The notes under the pieces were generated by a model, which saw only the letters and a program-made list of their open reading frames with translations, did not search any database and had not been told where the DNA came from. A DNA stretch of 18,244 nucleotides from an uncultured Lachnospiraceae bacterium (GTDB lineage: Bacteria; Bacillota_A; Clostridia; Lachnospirales; Lachnospiraceae), in contig CAJUOF010000355.1 of the NCBI GenBank assembly GCA_910587905.1, positions 1-18,244 of the forward strand. Direction: 5' to 3'. The translations under genes were made by a program, and so were the position numbers. Below, in pieces: positions 1 through 7,241 of the stretch (within the stretch, counting starts at the first letter, position 1; each line of letters starts with the position of its first letter).

Positions 1-20
1 GACGTGTGCTCTTCCGATCT
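1..20. other. Illumina TruSeq adapter remnant (non-genomic)
   Basis: The first 20 bases are identical to the 3' end of the Illumina TruSeq read-2 adapter (the part ending in CTCTTCCGATCT). The match is exact and sits at the very end of the contig, as expected when an untrimmed read seeds or terminates an assembly. These bases should be masked. They break the reading frame of the partial gene that starts at base 21. Confidence 0.95.
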
Positions 21-115
21 TTGCGGCCGGCACAGGCCTTCTGGTGGTTGGGCTCCTGATGCGGAGAAGACAGCAGAGGGAAGAAGAGCAGACGGAAATG
101 GTGAGGAGGCGGTAG
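21..115 (+). CDS. C-terminal fragment of a membrane-anchored surface protein (5' truncated)
   Basis: Thirty codons remain, from GCG at 23 to the TAG at 113-115. They encode a hydrophobic run (about AAGTGLLVVGLLM) followed by a charged tail rich in Arg, Glu and Gln (RRRQQREEEQ). This is the usual C-terminal membrane anchor with a basic stop-transfer tail of a Gram-positive surface protein. No sorting motif is visible because the upstream part is lost at the adapter junction. The stop lies one base before the ATG of the next gene, so it is the upstream member of the same operon. In SipW clusters such neighbours are often TasA/camelysin-like or pilin-like proteins, but there is too little sequence to say which. 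Confidence 0.6.
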
Positions 116-116
116 C

Positions 117-1199
117 ATGAAGGGTTTGAGATTGGGGGCATGGAGATCGCCGAGGGTTTGGAGATCCGTGTGCATGGGCTTTCTGCTTCTGGCAGCGGCC
201 TTTCTGGTGGGAGGCCGGTCGGTGACGGCCTTGGCGGCAGAGGAGGAATATACCTACACGGTGCGGTTATATGCCGGGAACCAGGGGGCTCTCACGGAGG
301 ACGGCATTGAGGTGAGCTCAACGTCCGCGGTCATCAAGTATGGCAGGGATTGTACGGAGATCACAGGTCTTAAATATGATGACGCGGTTTACATCAGGCC
401 TCAGGATGCGGCGGCTTCCACCGACAGCAGATATTATGTGCGGGGCGTCCGCAGGTCCGGAAGGGATAATTCCGAGGCGGAGGCGCCTTCATTCCGGGTG
501 GCCAGCGACCGAGATTACGTGGTGGCTTACGGGATCAGCGGCGAGATGGCGGCCTACACGGTGAATTATCTGGACCTGGACGGCAACCAGATCATGGCGA
601 GTGATACCTATTATGGCAACATCGGGGAGCGGCAGTATGTGTCCTCCCGCTATGTGGACGGCTATCAGCCCCAGGCCTTGAACATGGTGAAAACCTTGTC
701 GGCCAATGAAGCGGAAAATGTATTTAATTTTGAATATGCACCGGTGACGGCTCCGGCGCCCGCACCGGCCCCCACGCCTGCACCGGCTCCGGCGCCTCCC
801 GAAGCTCCGGCTCCTGCGGAACCGGAAGCGCCCGCACCGGCCCCGGAAGAGGAACCGGGCGTAGAGATTCCGGAGGAGGATGTTCCACTCGGCGGTGATC
901 TGACGGCCAACAATGGCGGTCAGGGGAATGGCCGGCAGGATAACGGAAACGAGGAAGAAAGCCAGGGCCAGCAGGATGTGATGGACATCGACGACGAGAC
1001 GGTTCCTTTGGCTTCCGGCCTTGGAAATGATGCGGAGCAGTCGGGGATTCTGATGGGCTACATGCCGGTCTATATCGGAATCGGGGCCGCGGCAGTGGCT
1101 GTTCTGGCTATATCGGCCGTCTATCTGAAAAAGAAGCGTAAACCGGCGGCAAACCTGACGGATGCGGACCGCAAGGGCGGACGTAAAGGACGCTCATGA
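117..1199 (+). CDS. Secreted MucBP-like surface protein with Pro/Ala stalk and C-terminal membrane anchor
   Basis: A 360-aa protein exported to the cell surface. Residues 1-40 form a long signal peptide (basic start, hydrophobic core at about 20-33, probable cleavage at ALA/A near 38-41). Residues 45-140 are a predicted beta-rich region not assigned to a family. Residues 146-208 (YTVNYLDLDGN...YNFEY-like ending) have the layout of a MucBP/bacterial Ig-like adhesin repeat. Residues 211-245 are almost only Pro, Ala and Glu, a stalk that would span the wall. Two VPL motifs follow (EDVPLG at 254-259, DETVPLAS at 293-300), then a transmembrane helix at about 315-337 and a Lys/Arg-rich tail. There is no LPXTG motif. 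The stop overlaps the start of the signal peptidase gene (ATGA), so the two are translationally coupled and the protein is a likely substrate. A surface adhesin or matrix role is inference. Confidence 0.75.
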   Translation: MKGLRLGAWRSPRVWRSVCMGFLLLAAAFLVGGRSVTALAAEEEYTYTVRLYAGNQGALTEDGIEVSSTSAVIKYGRDCTEITGLKYDDAVYIRPQDAAASTDSRYYVRGVRRSGRDNSEAEAPSFRVASDRDYVVAYGISGEMAAYTVNYLDLDGNQIMASDTYYGNIGERQYVSSRYVDGYQPQALNMVKTLSANEAENVFNFEYAPVTAPAPAPAPTPAPAPAPPEAPAPAEPEAPAPAPEEEPGVEIPEEDVPLGGDLTANNGGQGNGRQDNGNEEESQGQQDVMDIDDETVPLASGLGNDAEQSGILMGYMPVYIGIGAAAVAVLAISAVYLKKKRKPAANLTDADRKGGRKGRS

Positions 1200-1720
1200 G
1201 CAGCGGAAAGAAGAAAAAGAGGGGTTCTGTAGGACGCAGAATCTTGAGTGCAGCGGGAACCACGATGATCGTGATCGTGGTTCTTCTGTGCTGTCTGCTG
1301 ACCTTGCCGAAAGTGTTCGGCTATCAGATGTATCATGTCTTAAGCGGCAGCATGGAGCCGGAAATTCCGGTCGGGAGCCTGATCTACGTCCGGGAGGGAC
1401 AGGCGGAGGAGGTGCAGGACGGCGATGTCATCGCCTTTTATGCCTCTTTGGAAGATGCAGGAATCATTACCCACCGGGTGGTGAAGAACAATATCGTCTC
1501 AGGTACGTTCCGGACGAAGGGGGACGCCAACGAGAAGGAGGACCCGCTTCCGGTGCCCTATGAGAATTATATCGGGACAGCAGCGCTCACAGTGCCGTAT
1601 CTGGGTATGCTTTTGGTCTGCATGACCTCCCTCTATGGGAAGATCGGGGCGGCGGCCCTGATCGTGCTCGGTGTGGTGCTCAACATGATCGCAGCGTTTA
1701 TAGAGAGGAAAGAGGAATGA
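1196..1720 (+). CDS. sipW: SipW-type (ER/archaeal-type) signal peptidase I
   Basis: A 174-aa membrane peptidase that would remove signal peptides from exported proteins. Residues 22-42 are an N-terminal transmembrane segment. The nucleophile motif SGSMEP is at 50-55 with Ser52. GDVIAFY is at 76-82. THRV at 92-95 places His93 where the Ser-Lys type enzyme would have its Lys, which is the mark of the S26B Ser-His family (B. subtilis SipW). A GDAN motif (Asp110) follows, and residues about 133-168 contain one or two C-terminal helices. Length and topology fit SipW. It overlaps the preceding surface-protein gene by four bases. SipW enzymes classically process dedicated substrates such as TasA/camelysin, so it probably serves the two surface proteins upstream. 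The gene symbol is by family resemblance only. Confidence 0.88.
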   Translation: MSSGKKKKRGSVGRRILSAAGTTMIVIVVLLCCLLTLPKVFGYQMYHVLSGSMEPEIPVGSLIYVREGQAEEVQDGDVIAFYASLEDAGIITHRVVKNNIVSGTFRTKGDANEKEDPLPVPYENYIGTAALTVPYLGMLLVCMTSLYGKIGAAALIVLGVVLNMIAAFIERKEE

Positions 1721-1730
1721 GGCGAAGGAA

Positions 1731-1774
1731 CGCCGTTGCCGGGGAATACGACTTGGCGACGGCGGGCGGCTTTT
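1731..1774 (+). terminator. Probable Rho-independent terminator of the surface/SipW operon
   Basis: CGCCGTTGCC (1731-1740) pairs with GGCGACGGCG (1755-1764), a 10-bp stem with one G-U pair and a 14-nt loop. A short TTTT (1771-1774) follows after six intervening bases. The T-tract is displaced and short, so termination efficiency is uncertain, but the position just behind the last gene of the operon fits. Confidence 0.45.
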
Positions 1775-1816
1775 ATGTATACAGGCCCCAAAAGAAAGAA
1801 AAAATCTGTTTTTTAC

Positions 1817-1845
1817 TTTCCAAGAGAAAAAGTCTGTGCTATACT
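1817..1845 (+). promoter_or_regulatory. Probable sigma-A promoter for the Rpn-family gene
   Basis: TTTCCA (1817-1822) and TATACT (1840-1845) are separated by 17 bp. The -10 is preceded by TGC, giving an extended TGn -10. Transcription would start near 1852, leaving a leader of about 190 nt before the ATG at 2045. Confidence 0.5.
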
Positions 1846-2044
1846 CTTTTACAAAGCATGACGTTTCTGTATTTTCTTAAATGGTCTTTACGGCCGTTTC
1901 TGACAGCAATTCTACCCTTTTGGGGTGTTCTATTCGGAAATCTCAGTGCTTTATTTATCCATTAGTTTAAGGAACAGGGAGGCTCCGGGTCGGACAACCG
2001 AAAGACGGCGGGATCCTCCCGGATTTGAAAAGGGAGGACTGTTT

Positions 2045-2941
2045 ATGGCGGCAAAGAAAACAAAACGAAGAAGAAAAACAGCAGCAAAGGATAACTACAA
2101 AGCGACAGTCTTTGAGATGATATTCCGGGAAAAACCGGCTCTCTTGAATCTGTACAATGCGGTCAATGGAACGGATTATCAGGATCCGGAATCGCTTACG
2201 ATCAACACATTAAAAAATGCTATTTATGCAAACATTCACAACGATGTTTCGTTTTTGATCGATTCCGGTCTGCACCTGTACGAGCACCAGTCCACGAGGA
2301 ATCCGAACATGCCGTTGCGGTTTCTGATGTATGCGGCGGACCTTTATTCCGTCCTGGTGAAAGACGCGAACCAGTATGGCACCAAGCTGATTCCACTCCC
2401 GACTCTCCAGTTTCTCGTGTTCTACAACGGGAAGGCGGAGGCGCCGGAAGAGCAAATGTTGAGGCTGTCTGCCGCATTCCGGATCCCGGAGGAAGAGCCG
2501 TCGCTGGAACTGGTGGTTCGGGTACTAAATATCAACAGTGGGTACAACAGGGAACTTTTAGATTCTTGTCGGGAGCTTGGGGATTACGCGGAGTTTACGC
2601 GATTAGTTCGGCTTTATCAGGAGACTTGTTCGTTGGAGGAAGCGTTGGACATATCGATTGAGGAGTGTATCCGAAAGGGAATTCTGAAAGATTTCCTGGA
2701 GAGGAACCGGGCGGAGGTGAAAAAAGTGAGTATTTATGAATACGATGCCAAAAAGCATATCCAGATGGAACGGGAAGAGGCACGGGAGGAGGGAAGAGAA
2801 GAGGGAATCATCTTGGGCGAACGAAAAAACAATGAACTGACGAAACGGCTGTTGAAGGAGAAGCGTTATGGAGATTTGGAACGGGCGACGGCGGACGAAG
2901 GCTACCGCAGGCAGCTTTTTGAGGAATTGGGAATATTTTAA
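2045..2941 (+). CDS. Rpn family PD-(D/E)XK nuclease / putative transposase-like protein
   Basis: A 298-aa protein of the Rpn/PDDEXK-transposase family, whose studied members (E. coli RpnA) are nucleases that promote RecA-independent recombination. The catalytic-type core is visible: NDVSF with Asp67, then LHLYEHQ with Glu80 and Gln82, followed by NPNMPLRFLMYAADLYS, a highly characteristic family block. A basic Lys/Arg-rich start (residues 2-14) and a charged coiled-coil-like C-terminus rich in Glu, Arg and Gly (about 255-275) are also typical. I chose the ATG at 2045 because AGGGAGGA ends six bases upstream and the family begins there; the frame stays open upstream to 1925, but those 40 residues look non-coding. 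No transposon ends are visible around it. The genes to the right converge on it. Confidence 0.85.
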   Translation: MAAKKTKRRRKTAAKDNYKATVFEMIFREKPALLNLYNAVNGTDYQDPESLTINTLKNAIYANIHNDVSFLIDSGLHLYEHQSTRNPNMPLRFLMYAADLYSVLVKDANQYGTKLIPLPTLQFLVFYNGKAEAPEEQMLRLSAAFRIPEEEPSLELVVRVLNINSGYNRELLDSCRELGDYAEFTRLVRLYQETCSLEEALDISIEECIRKGILKDFLERNRAEVKKVSIYEYDAKKHIQMEREEAREEGREEGIILGERKNNELTKRLLKEKRYGDLERATADEGYRRQLFEELGIF

Positions 2942-2952
2942 AAACGGCAGGT

Positions 2953-4140
2953 TCAGTTAAAATCGATATCAATTTCCACGATTTCGCTATCCGTTCCGAT
3001 GCGCATATCGGGACCCCAGATGCCGACGCCGGAGGTGACGATGGAATACATGTTCCCTTTCTTTTCCAAGCCGTAAGGATTTTCCCAGAACAGGTGAATC
3101 AGCAGATTTCCGGGGAAAAGCTGGCCGTCGTGGGTATGGCCGGAGAGCTGGGCGTCCACACCGGCGGCTGCCAGTTCGTCAAGCTGCCTGGGCTGGTGAT
3201 CCATGACCAGGATCGGTTTGGTGAGGTCCAGCCCTTCCGTCAGTTCCTCCGGTGTTTTTCTCGCGTGTTCGATCTTTTTTACCCGGTCCGGATCCTTTCG
3301 GCCCGTCAGATAGAAAGCGTCTTCGATGCAGACCGTCTCATCGTTTAAGAGAGTGATCCCGGCGTCGTCGAGGAGGTTTGCCATCCGCACATCATCTGTC
3401 AGATCTTTTTCGGAGCCGAAGGTGAACCCGGCCAGAATCTTCTCGTCAATGTCGTGGTTTCCCCAGCAGGCATAGGTCCCGTAGGTGCTGCGCAGGCTTT
3501 TTAATGCGGCGGTGATGGCTTTTGGATCATCCAGAGCAGCGTAATCGTTGTCGAAGATATCGCCGGCAATACAGATCAGATCCGGTTCCAGAGCGTTGAT
3601 CTTCTCTACCATATGTTCGATATAACGGTGGCCGATGCTGTAGCCCATGTGAAGGTCAGCGATCAGCACGACCTTTAGATCGCCGGTTTTGCAGGCTTTA
3701 TCAATGGTAATTTCATATTGTTTCAGTTTTAAGTCACGGGCGTGGATGATGCCATAGGCACTTAGAGAGAGAATCACTGCGATGACAATTCCACCGCAAG
3801 TGACAAAGGTTTTTCGGGAGTGGAGCTTGATTTTGTTGACGCGGTCGCAGTGGAGAAGAATCATGCGGATGATATCGCTGATCACCACGGCCAGCGTGAT
3901 ATAAAGGAGGGTGCCCAGCCAGTAGTTGCTCAGATGCTTGAAAAACCATTTTAAAGAGGGCTCCCGAATAAAGAAAGCAATGAGGAGGGAGAGGGAAACG
4001 AACAGAAAAAAGGCAGAATAAAGGATGCGGAACCATTTTCTGCGGAAAAATAAGCCGCAGGCGGAGAACCACCAGAGGTTCCAACGGAGCAGGTAGAGGG
4101 TAACAAGGATATATACGGGAGATAACAAAACGGCAATCAT
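2953..4140 (-). CDS. Membrane-anchored metallophosphoesterase (YkuE/YaeI-like)
   Basis: A 395-aa protein. The N-terminal 135 residues carry about four hydrophobic helices (near 3-20, 38-58, 74-95 and 113-132). The remainder is a calcineurin-like phosphoesterase domain with every metal-binding block: ADLH at 161-164, GDIFDND at 193-199, GNHD at 227-230, DHQP at 314-317 and GHTHDGQ at 334-340. This order matches the YkuE/YaeI group of dinuclear-metal phosphoesterases, some of which act on lipid-type substrates such as UDP-2,3-diacylglucosamine; the substrate here is unknown. The active site would lie just outside or at the membrane. The start at 4140 is supported by AAAGGA nine bases upstream. 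It is the second gene leftward after the LysR gene but has its own promoter-like site. Confidence 0.88.
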   Translation of the reverse strand: MIAVLLSPVYILVTLYLLRWNLWWFSACGLFFRRKWFRILYSAFFLFVSLSLLIAFFIREPSLKWFFKHLSNYWLGTLLYITLAVVISDIIRMILLHCDRVNKIKLHSRKTFVTCGGIVIAVILSLSAYGIIHARDLKLKQYEITIDKACKTGDLKVVLIADLHMGYSIGHRYIEHMVEKINALEPDLICIAGDIFDNDYAALDDPKAITAALKSLRSTYGTYACWGNHDIDEKILAGFTFGSEKDLTDDVRMANLLDDAGITLLNDETVCIEDAFYLTGRKDPDRVKKIEHARKTPEELTEGLDLTKPILVMDHQPRQLDELAAAGVDAQLSGHTHDGQLFPGNLLIHLFWENPYGLEKKGNMYSIVTSGVGIWGPDMRIGTDSEIVEIDIDFN

Positions 4141-4180
4141 TGGTTATGGTCCTTTTTCACAGGTGATAATGAGATCGAGA

Positions 4181-4198
4181 CGGCAAATATTTTTGCCG
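4181..4198. other. Perfect hairpin in the leader of the metallophosphoesterase gene
   Basis: CGGCAAA (4181-4187) and TTTGCCG (4192-4198) form a 7-bp perfect stem with a four-base loop. It lies between the promoter-like site at 4208-4235 and the start at 4140, so it would be in the 5' leader. It has no run of T after it on either strand, so it is not a clear terminator for the LysR gene. Confidence 0.5.
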
Positions 4199-4207
4199 CT
4201 TTCTACA

Positions 4208-4235
4208 AGTATAACACGAAGAGAGAAAATGTTAC
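4208..4235 (-). promoter_or_regulatory. Probable promoter for the metallophosphoesterase gene
   Basis: On the minus strand GTAACA (4235-4230) and TATACT (4213-4208) are 16 bp apart, with TGT directly before the -10 (extended -10). The -35 is weak (four of six). It lies between the end of the LysR gene and the start at 4140. Confidence 0.45.
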
Positions 4236-4264
4236 GGCGGTTTTTCTTAATATTTTTGAAAGGA

Positions 4265-5164
4265 TCAGGAGTAGAAATGCCGGTAAAAGCGAATAAACAT
4301 GTCCAGGGCTTTGGAGTGGGCGGACTGGCTGTTATATACGAAACCGATGGTTCTCTCGGGAATGGGCGGCGACATGGGTATCTCCACGAAAGTGCCGTTT
4401 TCCAATTCCTTTTGGACAAAGTTTTTGATGACGCAGCCGGCGCCCAGCCCGATTCTGGCGAAGTCCACAAGGAGATCCATGGTGGAGACCTCCAGAAGGT
4501 GGGTGGGCTCGATGTGCTGACTGTGGAGATAGTCCTCGATATAAGTCCGACTGACATTGCCCTTTTCCAGCATCAGGATCGTACCGTTGCGAAAAACATC
4601 CGACTGGGCCGCTCCCTCCCTGAGGCGCATGTTGGTCAGATAGGCGGGGGTCGCCACAAAACCGTCCTCAATATCCATCACCTTGTCGAAGATGATGTTT
4701 TTTTTGTGGGAAGGCTCCGCTGTCAGGCCCAGGTCAATCTGCTGTTTTTCCAGAAGCTCCAGGGTTTGGAGAGTGGGCTGGCTGTGTACGGTGAATTTCA
4801 CGTGGGGGTAGCGGGCGACAAATTCCTTTAAACAGGGGAGAAGCACGTATTTACAGAGCATGGTGCTGACTCCGATCCGGATATGGCCCACGCCAAGCTC
4901 CATCATCCGTTTCAGCTCATCCTCTCCGTGGCTTAAGGTTTCGAAGGCGGAACGGACGTGCTCGAAGAGGATCTGACCCTCGTCCGTAAGCTGGACACCG
5001 CGGGAATTGCGGATAAATAGGGGGAGCTTTAAGCTTTCCTCCAGCTTGCTGATGGCCTTGCTGATGGCGGGCTGGCTGATATAGAGATTCTTGGCGGCGC
5101 GGGAAATGTTGCCGGTCTGAGCCACCTCGAAAAATATGCGGTATAGGGATAAGTTTTGTTCCAT
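4265..5164 (-). CDS. LysR-type transcriptional regulator, divergent from leuCD
   Basis: A 299-aa protein of normal LysR length. Residues 1-60 are the winged helix-turn-helix (MEQNLSLYRIFFEVAQTGNI, SRAAKNLYISQPAISKAISK), with the classic AA..L..SQPAIS signature. Residues about 90-295 form the two-lobed effector-binding domain (HIRIGVSTM... through IGLGAGCVI near the end). The start at 5164 is set by AAGGAGG seven bases upstream and the LysR N-terminus; the open frame runs much further upstream, but only as the antisense of leuC. It is divergent from leuC with 192 bp between the starts, the standard arrangement for a LysR protein controlling its neighbour. Regulation of leuCD by a pathway intermediate is therefore likely but inferred. 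Confidence 0.9.
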   Translation of the reverse strand: MEQNLSLYRIFFEVAQTGNISRAAKNLYISQPAISKAISKLEESLKLPLFIRNSRGVQLTDEGQILFEHVRSAFETLSHGEDELKRMMELGVGHIRIGVSTMLCKYVLLPCLKEFVARYPHVKFTVHSQPTLQTLELLEKQQIDLGLTAEPSHKKNIIFDKVMDIEDGFVATPAYLTNMRLREGAAQSDVFRNGTILMLEKGNVSRTYIEDYLHSQHIEPTHLLEVSTMDLLVDFARIGLGAGCVIKNFVQKELENGTFVEIPMSPPIPERTIGFVYNSQSAHSKALDMFIRFYRHFYS

Positions 5165-5185
5165 TGTGGGCCCTCCTTGTTTTTT

Positions 5186-5214
5186 GTTATACCATAACTG
5201 AAAGGAATAGTAAA
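5186..5214 (-). promoter_or_regulatory. Promoter of the LysR gene
   Basis: On the minus strand TTTACT (5214-5209) and TATAAC (5191-5186) have a 17-bp spacer, and TGG precedes the -10 (extended -10). It is positioned about 20-50 bp upstream of the LysR start codon at 5164. Confidence 0.6.
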
Positions 5215-5230
5215 TATGCAAAATCTGTAT

Positions 5231-5259
5231 TTCAATTATAATGCTGAGAATGCTATAAT
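5231..5259 (+). promoter_or_regulatory. Promoter of the leuCD operon
   Basis: A perfect TATAAT at 5254-5259 is preceded by TGC (extended -10). A weak -35, TTCAAT (5231-5236), is 17 bp upstream. A second TATAAT at 5237-5242 overlaps the spacer. The poor -35 is typical of promoters that need an activator, which fits the divergent LysR gene. Transcription would start near 5266, leaving a leader of about 90 nt. Confidence 0.6.
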
Positions 5260-5356
5260 GACTGCAGAAAAGGATCACGGCTGGGGAAATGAGGGCTGGT
5301 CTTGGCGGCAGTTCATTTTCCGGGTCTGAGGGCATGAGAAACAGGAGGATCAATCT

Positions 5357-6625
5357 ATGGGAATGACGATGACGCAGAAGATTCTGGCGGCCCATGCGGG
5401 ACTTTCGTCCGTGGAGGCCGGACAGTTGATCGAGGCGGATCTGGATTTGGTTTTGGGAAATGATATTACTTCGCCGGTGGCGATTCATGAGATGGACGGG
5501 AAGATGAAGGACAGTTCTGTGTTTGACAAGGACAAGATCGCCCTGGTCATGGACCATTTTGTCCCCAACAAGGACATCAAGTCGGCGGAGCACTGCAAAT
5601 GTGTGAGGGAGTTTGCCGCAAGGCATGAGATCACCAATTTCTTTGACGTGGGGGAGATGGGGATCGAGCATGCCCTGCTTCCGGAGAAGGGCTTGGTGGT
5701 GGCCGGGGATGTGGTGATCGGCGCCGACTCCCACACCTGTACTTACGGCGCCCTGGGAGCATTTTCCACAGGCGTGGGAAGCACCGATATGGCGGCGGGC
5801 ATGGCTACGGGCAAGGCCTGGTTCAAGGTGCCCCAGGCCATTAAGATCGAGCTTACGGGAAAGCTTCAGAAATGGGTCGGCGGCAAGGATGTGATTCTTC
5901 ACATCATCGGTATGATCGGAGTGGACGGGGCGCTTTACCAGTCCATGGAGTTTACCGGAGAAGGAGTTTCGGAGCTCTCCATGGACGACCGGTTCACCAT
6001 TGCCAACATGGCCATTGAGGCCGGGGGCAAGAACGGGATTTTCCCGGTGGACGAGAAGGCCGAGGCTTATATGAAGGAGCACTCCGTGCGGCCCTTTAAG
6101 GTATACGAGGCGGACGAGGATGCGGAGTATGCGAGGGTGATCCGCCTGGACCTTTCCAGTATCCGGCCTACGGTGGCGTTTCCCCACCTGCCGGAAAATA
6201 CCAGGAGCATCGACGAGGCGGGCGAGGTGGCGATCGACCAGGTGGTCATCGGCTCCTGCACCAACGGCCGCATGGACGATCTGCGGGTAGCCGCGAAGAT
6301 TCTTGAGGGCCGGAAGGTGAAGAAGGGGGTCCGCGCCATTGTGATTCCGGCCACTCAGAAGATTTATCTGCAGGCCATGGAGGAAGGGCTCTTAAAGACC
6401 TTCATCGAGGCGGGAGCCATTGTGAGCACGCCGACCTGCGGCCCCTGCCTGGGCGGTTACATGGGGGTGCTGGCGGAGGGCGAGCGGTGCGTGTCCACCA
6501 CCAACCGGAATTTTGTAGGCCGCATGGGTCACGTGTCTTCGGAGGTTTATCTGGCGAGTCCCGCCGTGGCGGCGGCCAGCGCCGTGACCGGAAGGATCTC
6601 CGGTCCGGAAGAGCTTGGAATGTAA
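5357..6625 (+). CDS. leuC: 3-isopropylmalate dehydratase large subunit (LeuC/HacA family)
   Basis: A 422-aa aconitase-family large subunit that isomerises 2-isopropylmalate to 3-isopropylmalate in leucine synthesis, in complex with the small subunit encoded next. The 4Fe-4S ligands are Cys301 (GSCTNGR) and Cys361 with Cys364 (TCGPCLGG). Other family blocks are GADSHTCTYGALG (122-134), FSTGVGSTD (136-144) and the C-terminal STTNRNFVGRMGH (380-392). At about 420 aa with a separate short LeuD, it belongs to the archaeal/clostridial (LeuC2/HacA-like) branch, not the E. coli LeuC type of about 470 aa. Related enzymes of this branch act on citramalate or homocitrate, so the substrate is likely, not proven. 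The gene has its own promoter and is followed by leuD after 12 bp. Confidence 0.92.
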   Translation: MGMTMTQKILAAHAGLSSVEAGQLIEADLDLVLGNDITSPVAIHEMDGKMKDSSVFDKDKIALVMDHFVPNKDIKSAEHCKCVREFAARHEITNFFDVGEMGIEHALLPEKGLVVAGDVVIGADSHTCTYGALGAFSTGVGSTDMAAGMATGKAWFKVPQAIKIELTGKLQKWVGGKDVILHIIGMIGVDGALYQSMEFTGEGVSELSMDDRFTIANMAIEAGGKNGIFPVDEKAEAYMKEHSVRPFKVYEADEDAEYARVIRLDLSSIRPTVAFPHLPENTRSIDEAGEVAIDQVVIGSCTNGRMDDLRVAAKILEGRKVKKGVRAIVIPATQKIYLQAMEEGLLKTFIEAGAIVSTPTCGPCLGGYMGVLAEGERCVSTTNRNFVGRMGHVSSEVYLASPAVAAASAVTGRISGPEELGM

Positions 6626-6637
6626 AAGGAGGATATG

Positions 6638-7129
6638 ATGAGAGCACAGGGAACAGTTTTTAAATATGGAGACAATGTAGACACGGACGTCATTATCCCG
6701 GCGAGATATCTGAACTCCTCCGACCCGGCGGAGCTGGCGACCCACTGCATGGAGGATATTGACAAGGACTTCGTGAAGAAGGTGAAGAAGGGGGATATCA
6801 TCGTGGCTTCAAAGAACTTCGGCTGCGGTTCCTCCAGGGAGCATGCCCCCATCTCCATTAAGGCGGCAGGCGTGAGCTGCGTGATCGCGGAGACCTTTGC
6901 GAGGATTTTTTACCGAAATGCCATCAACATCGGCCTTCCCATCATTGAGTGTGCGGAGGCGGCGAAGGGTATTGAGGCCGGGGACGAGGTGGAGATTGAT
7001 TTTGACAGCGGGATGATCTACAATAAGACCAGGAATACCCAGTTCAAGGGCCAGGCCTTCCCGGAATTCATGCAGAAGATCATTGCGGCGGAAGGGCTTA
7101 TGAATTACATCAACGAGACAAAGAAATAG
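6638..7129 (+). CDS. leuD: 3-isopropylmalate dehydratase small subunit (LeuD)
   Basis: A 163-aa swivel-domain subunit that completes the LeuC active site. The diagnostic block GCGSSREHAP is at 62-71, followed by IKAAG and CVIAETFARIFYRNAINIG. YLNS at residues 24-27 lies in the loop that distinguishes isopropylmalate from homoaconitate substrates in this family (YLRT-like versus YLVY-like); it is nearer the isopropylmalate type. Two adjacent ATGs exist at 6635 and 6638. AAGGAGG ends at 6632, so the first would be only two bases away and the second five bases, which favours 6638. It is co-transcribed with leuC. leuA and leuB are not in the window. Confidence 0.92.
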   Translation: MRAQGTVFKYGDNVDTDVIIPARYLNSSDPAELATHCMEDIDKDFVKKVKKGDIIVASKNFGCGSSREHAPISIKAAGVSCVIAETFARIFYRNAINIGLPIIECAEAAKGIEAGDEVEIDFDSGMIYNKTRNTQFKGQAFPEFMQKIIAAEGLMNYINETKK

Positions 7130-7137
7130 ATTCAAAC

Positions 7138-7161
7138 TTAGGAAGAATCTTAGGAAGAATC
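7138..7161. repeat. 12-bp tandem duplication in the leuD 3' region
   Basis: TTAGGAAGAATC occurs twice head to tail (7138-7149 and 7150-7161), between the leuD stop and the terminator hairpin. It is probably a simple slippage duplication. No function is apparent. Confidence 0.8.
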
Positions 7162-7165
7162 TATG

Positions 7166-7193
7166 GCGCCCGCGGGAAACCGCGGGCGTCTTT
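7166..7193 (+). terminator. Rho-independent terminator after leuCD
   Basis: GCGCCCGCGG (7166-7175) pairs with CCGCGGGCGT (7180-7189) around a GAAA tetraloop, a very stable 10-bp stem. The T-tract is short (TTT at 7191-7193), so termination may be incomplete, but the next gene has its own promoter downstream. Confidence 0.75.
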
Positions 7194-7241
7194 GAGATGG
7201 GAAACGACAAAATGCGCCTATAGTTTCTGGGAAAAGCGGGG

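Larger units (their letters stand above)
1721..2044. other. Intergenic spacer between the surface operon and the Rpn-family gene
   Basis: About 320 bp without a convincing gene. It holds a GC-rich hairpin just after the signal peptidase (1731-1764), an AT-rich stretch from about 1795 with a promoter-like site (1817-1845), and the leader of the next gene. A reading frame opens at 1717 and runs to 1965, but it crosses both the hairpin and the promoter and its product resembles no protein family I know. Confidence 0.6.

Noticed and set aside
665..913. A minus-strand frame rich in Gly/Ala repeats
   Set aside because: It is simply the antisense of the Pro/Ala stalk of the surface protein.
1717..1965. 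An 82-codon frame overlapping the SipW stop by ATGA
   Set aside because: It runs through a terminator-like hairpin and a promoter-like site, lacks a ribosome site at proper spacing, and the product looks like translated AT-rich spacer.
1925..2044. An upstream start for the Rpn-family gene
   Set aside because: The first 40 codons have no family resemblance, and the ATG at 2045 has AGGGAGGA at good spacing.
4265..6187. A 640-codon minus-strand frame that would give the LysR protein a 341-residue N-terminal extension
   Set aside because: The extra part is antisense to leuC, is low in family resemblance, and the LysR helix-turn-helix begins exactly at the ATG at 5164, which has AAGGAGG in front of it.
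7138..7161. Tandem 12-bp repeat as a regulatory or attachment site
   Set aside because: It lies between the leuD stop and its terminator with no mobile gene nearby; a slippage duplication is the simplest explanation.
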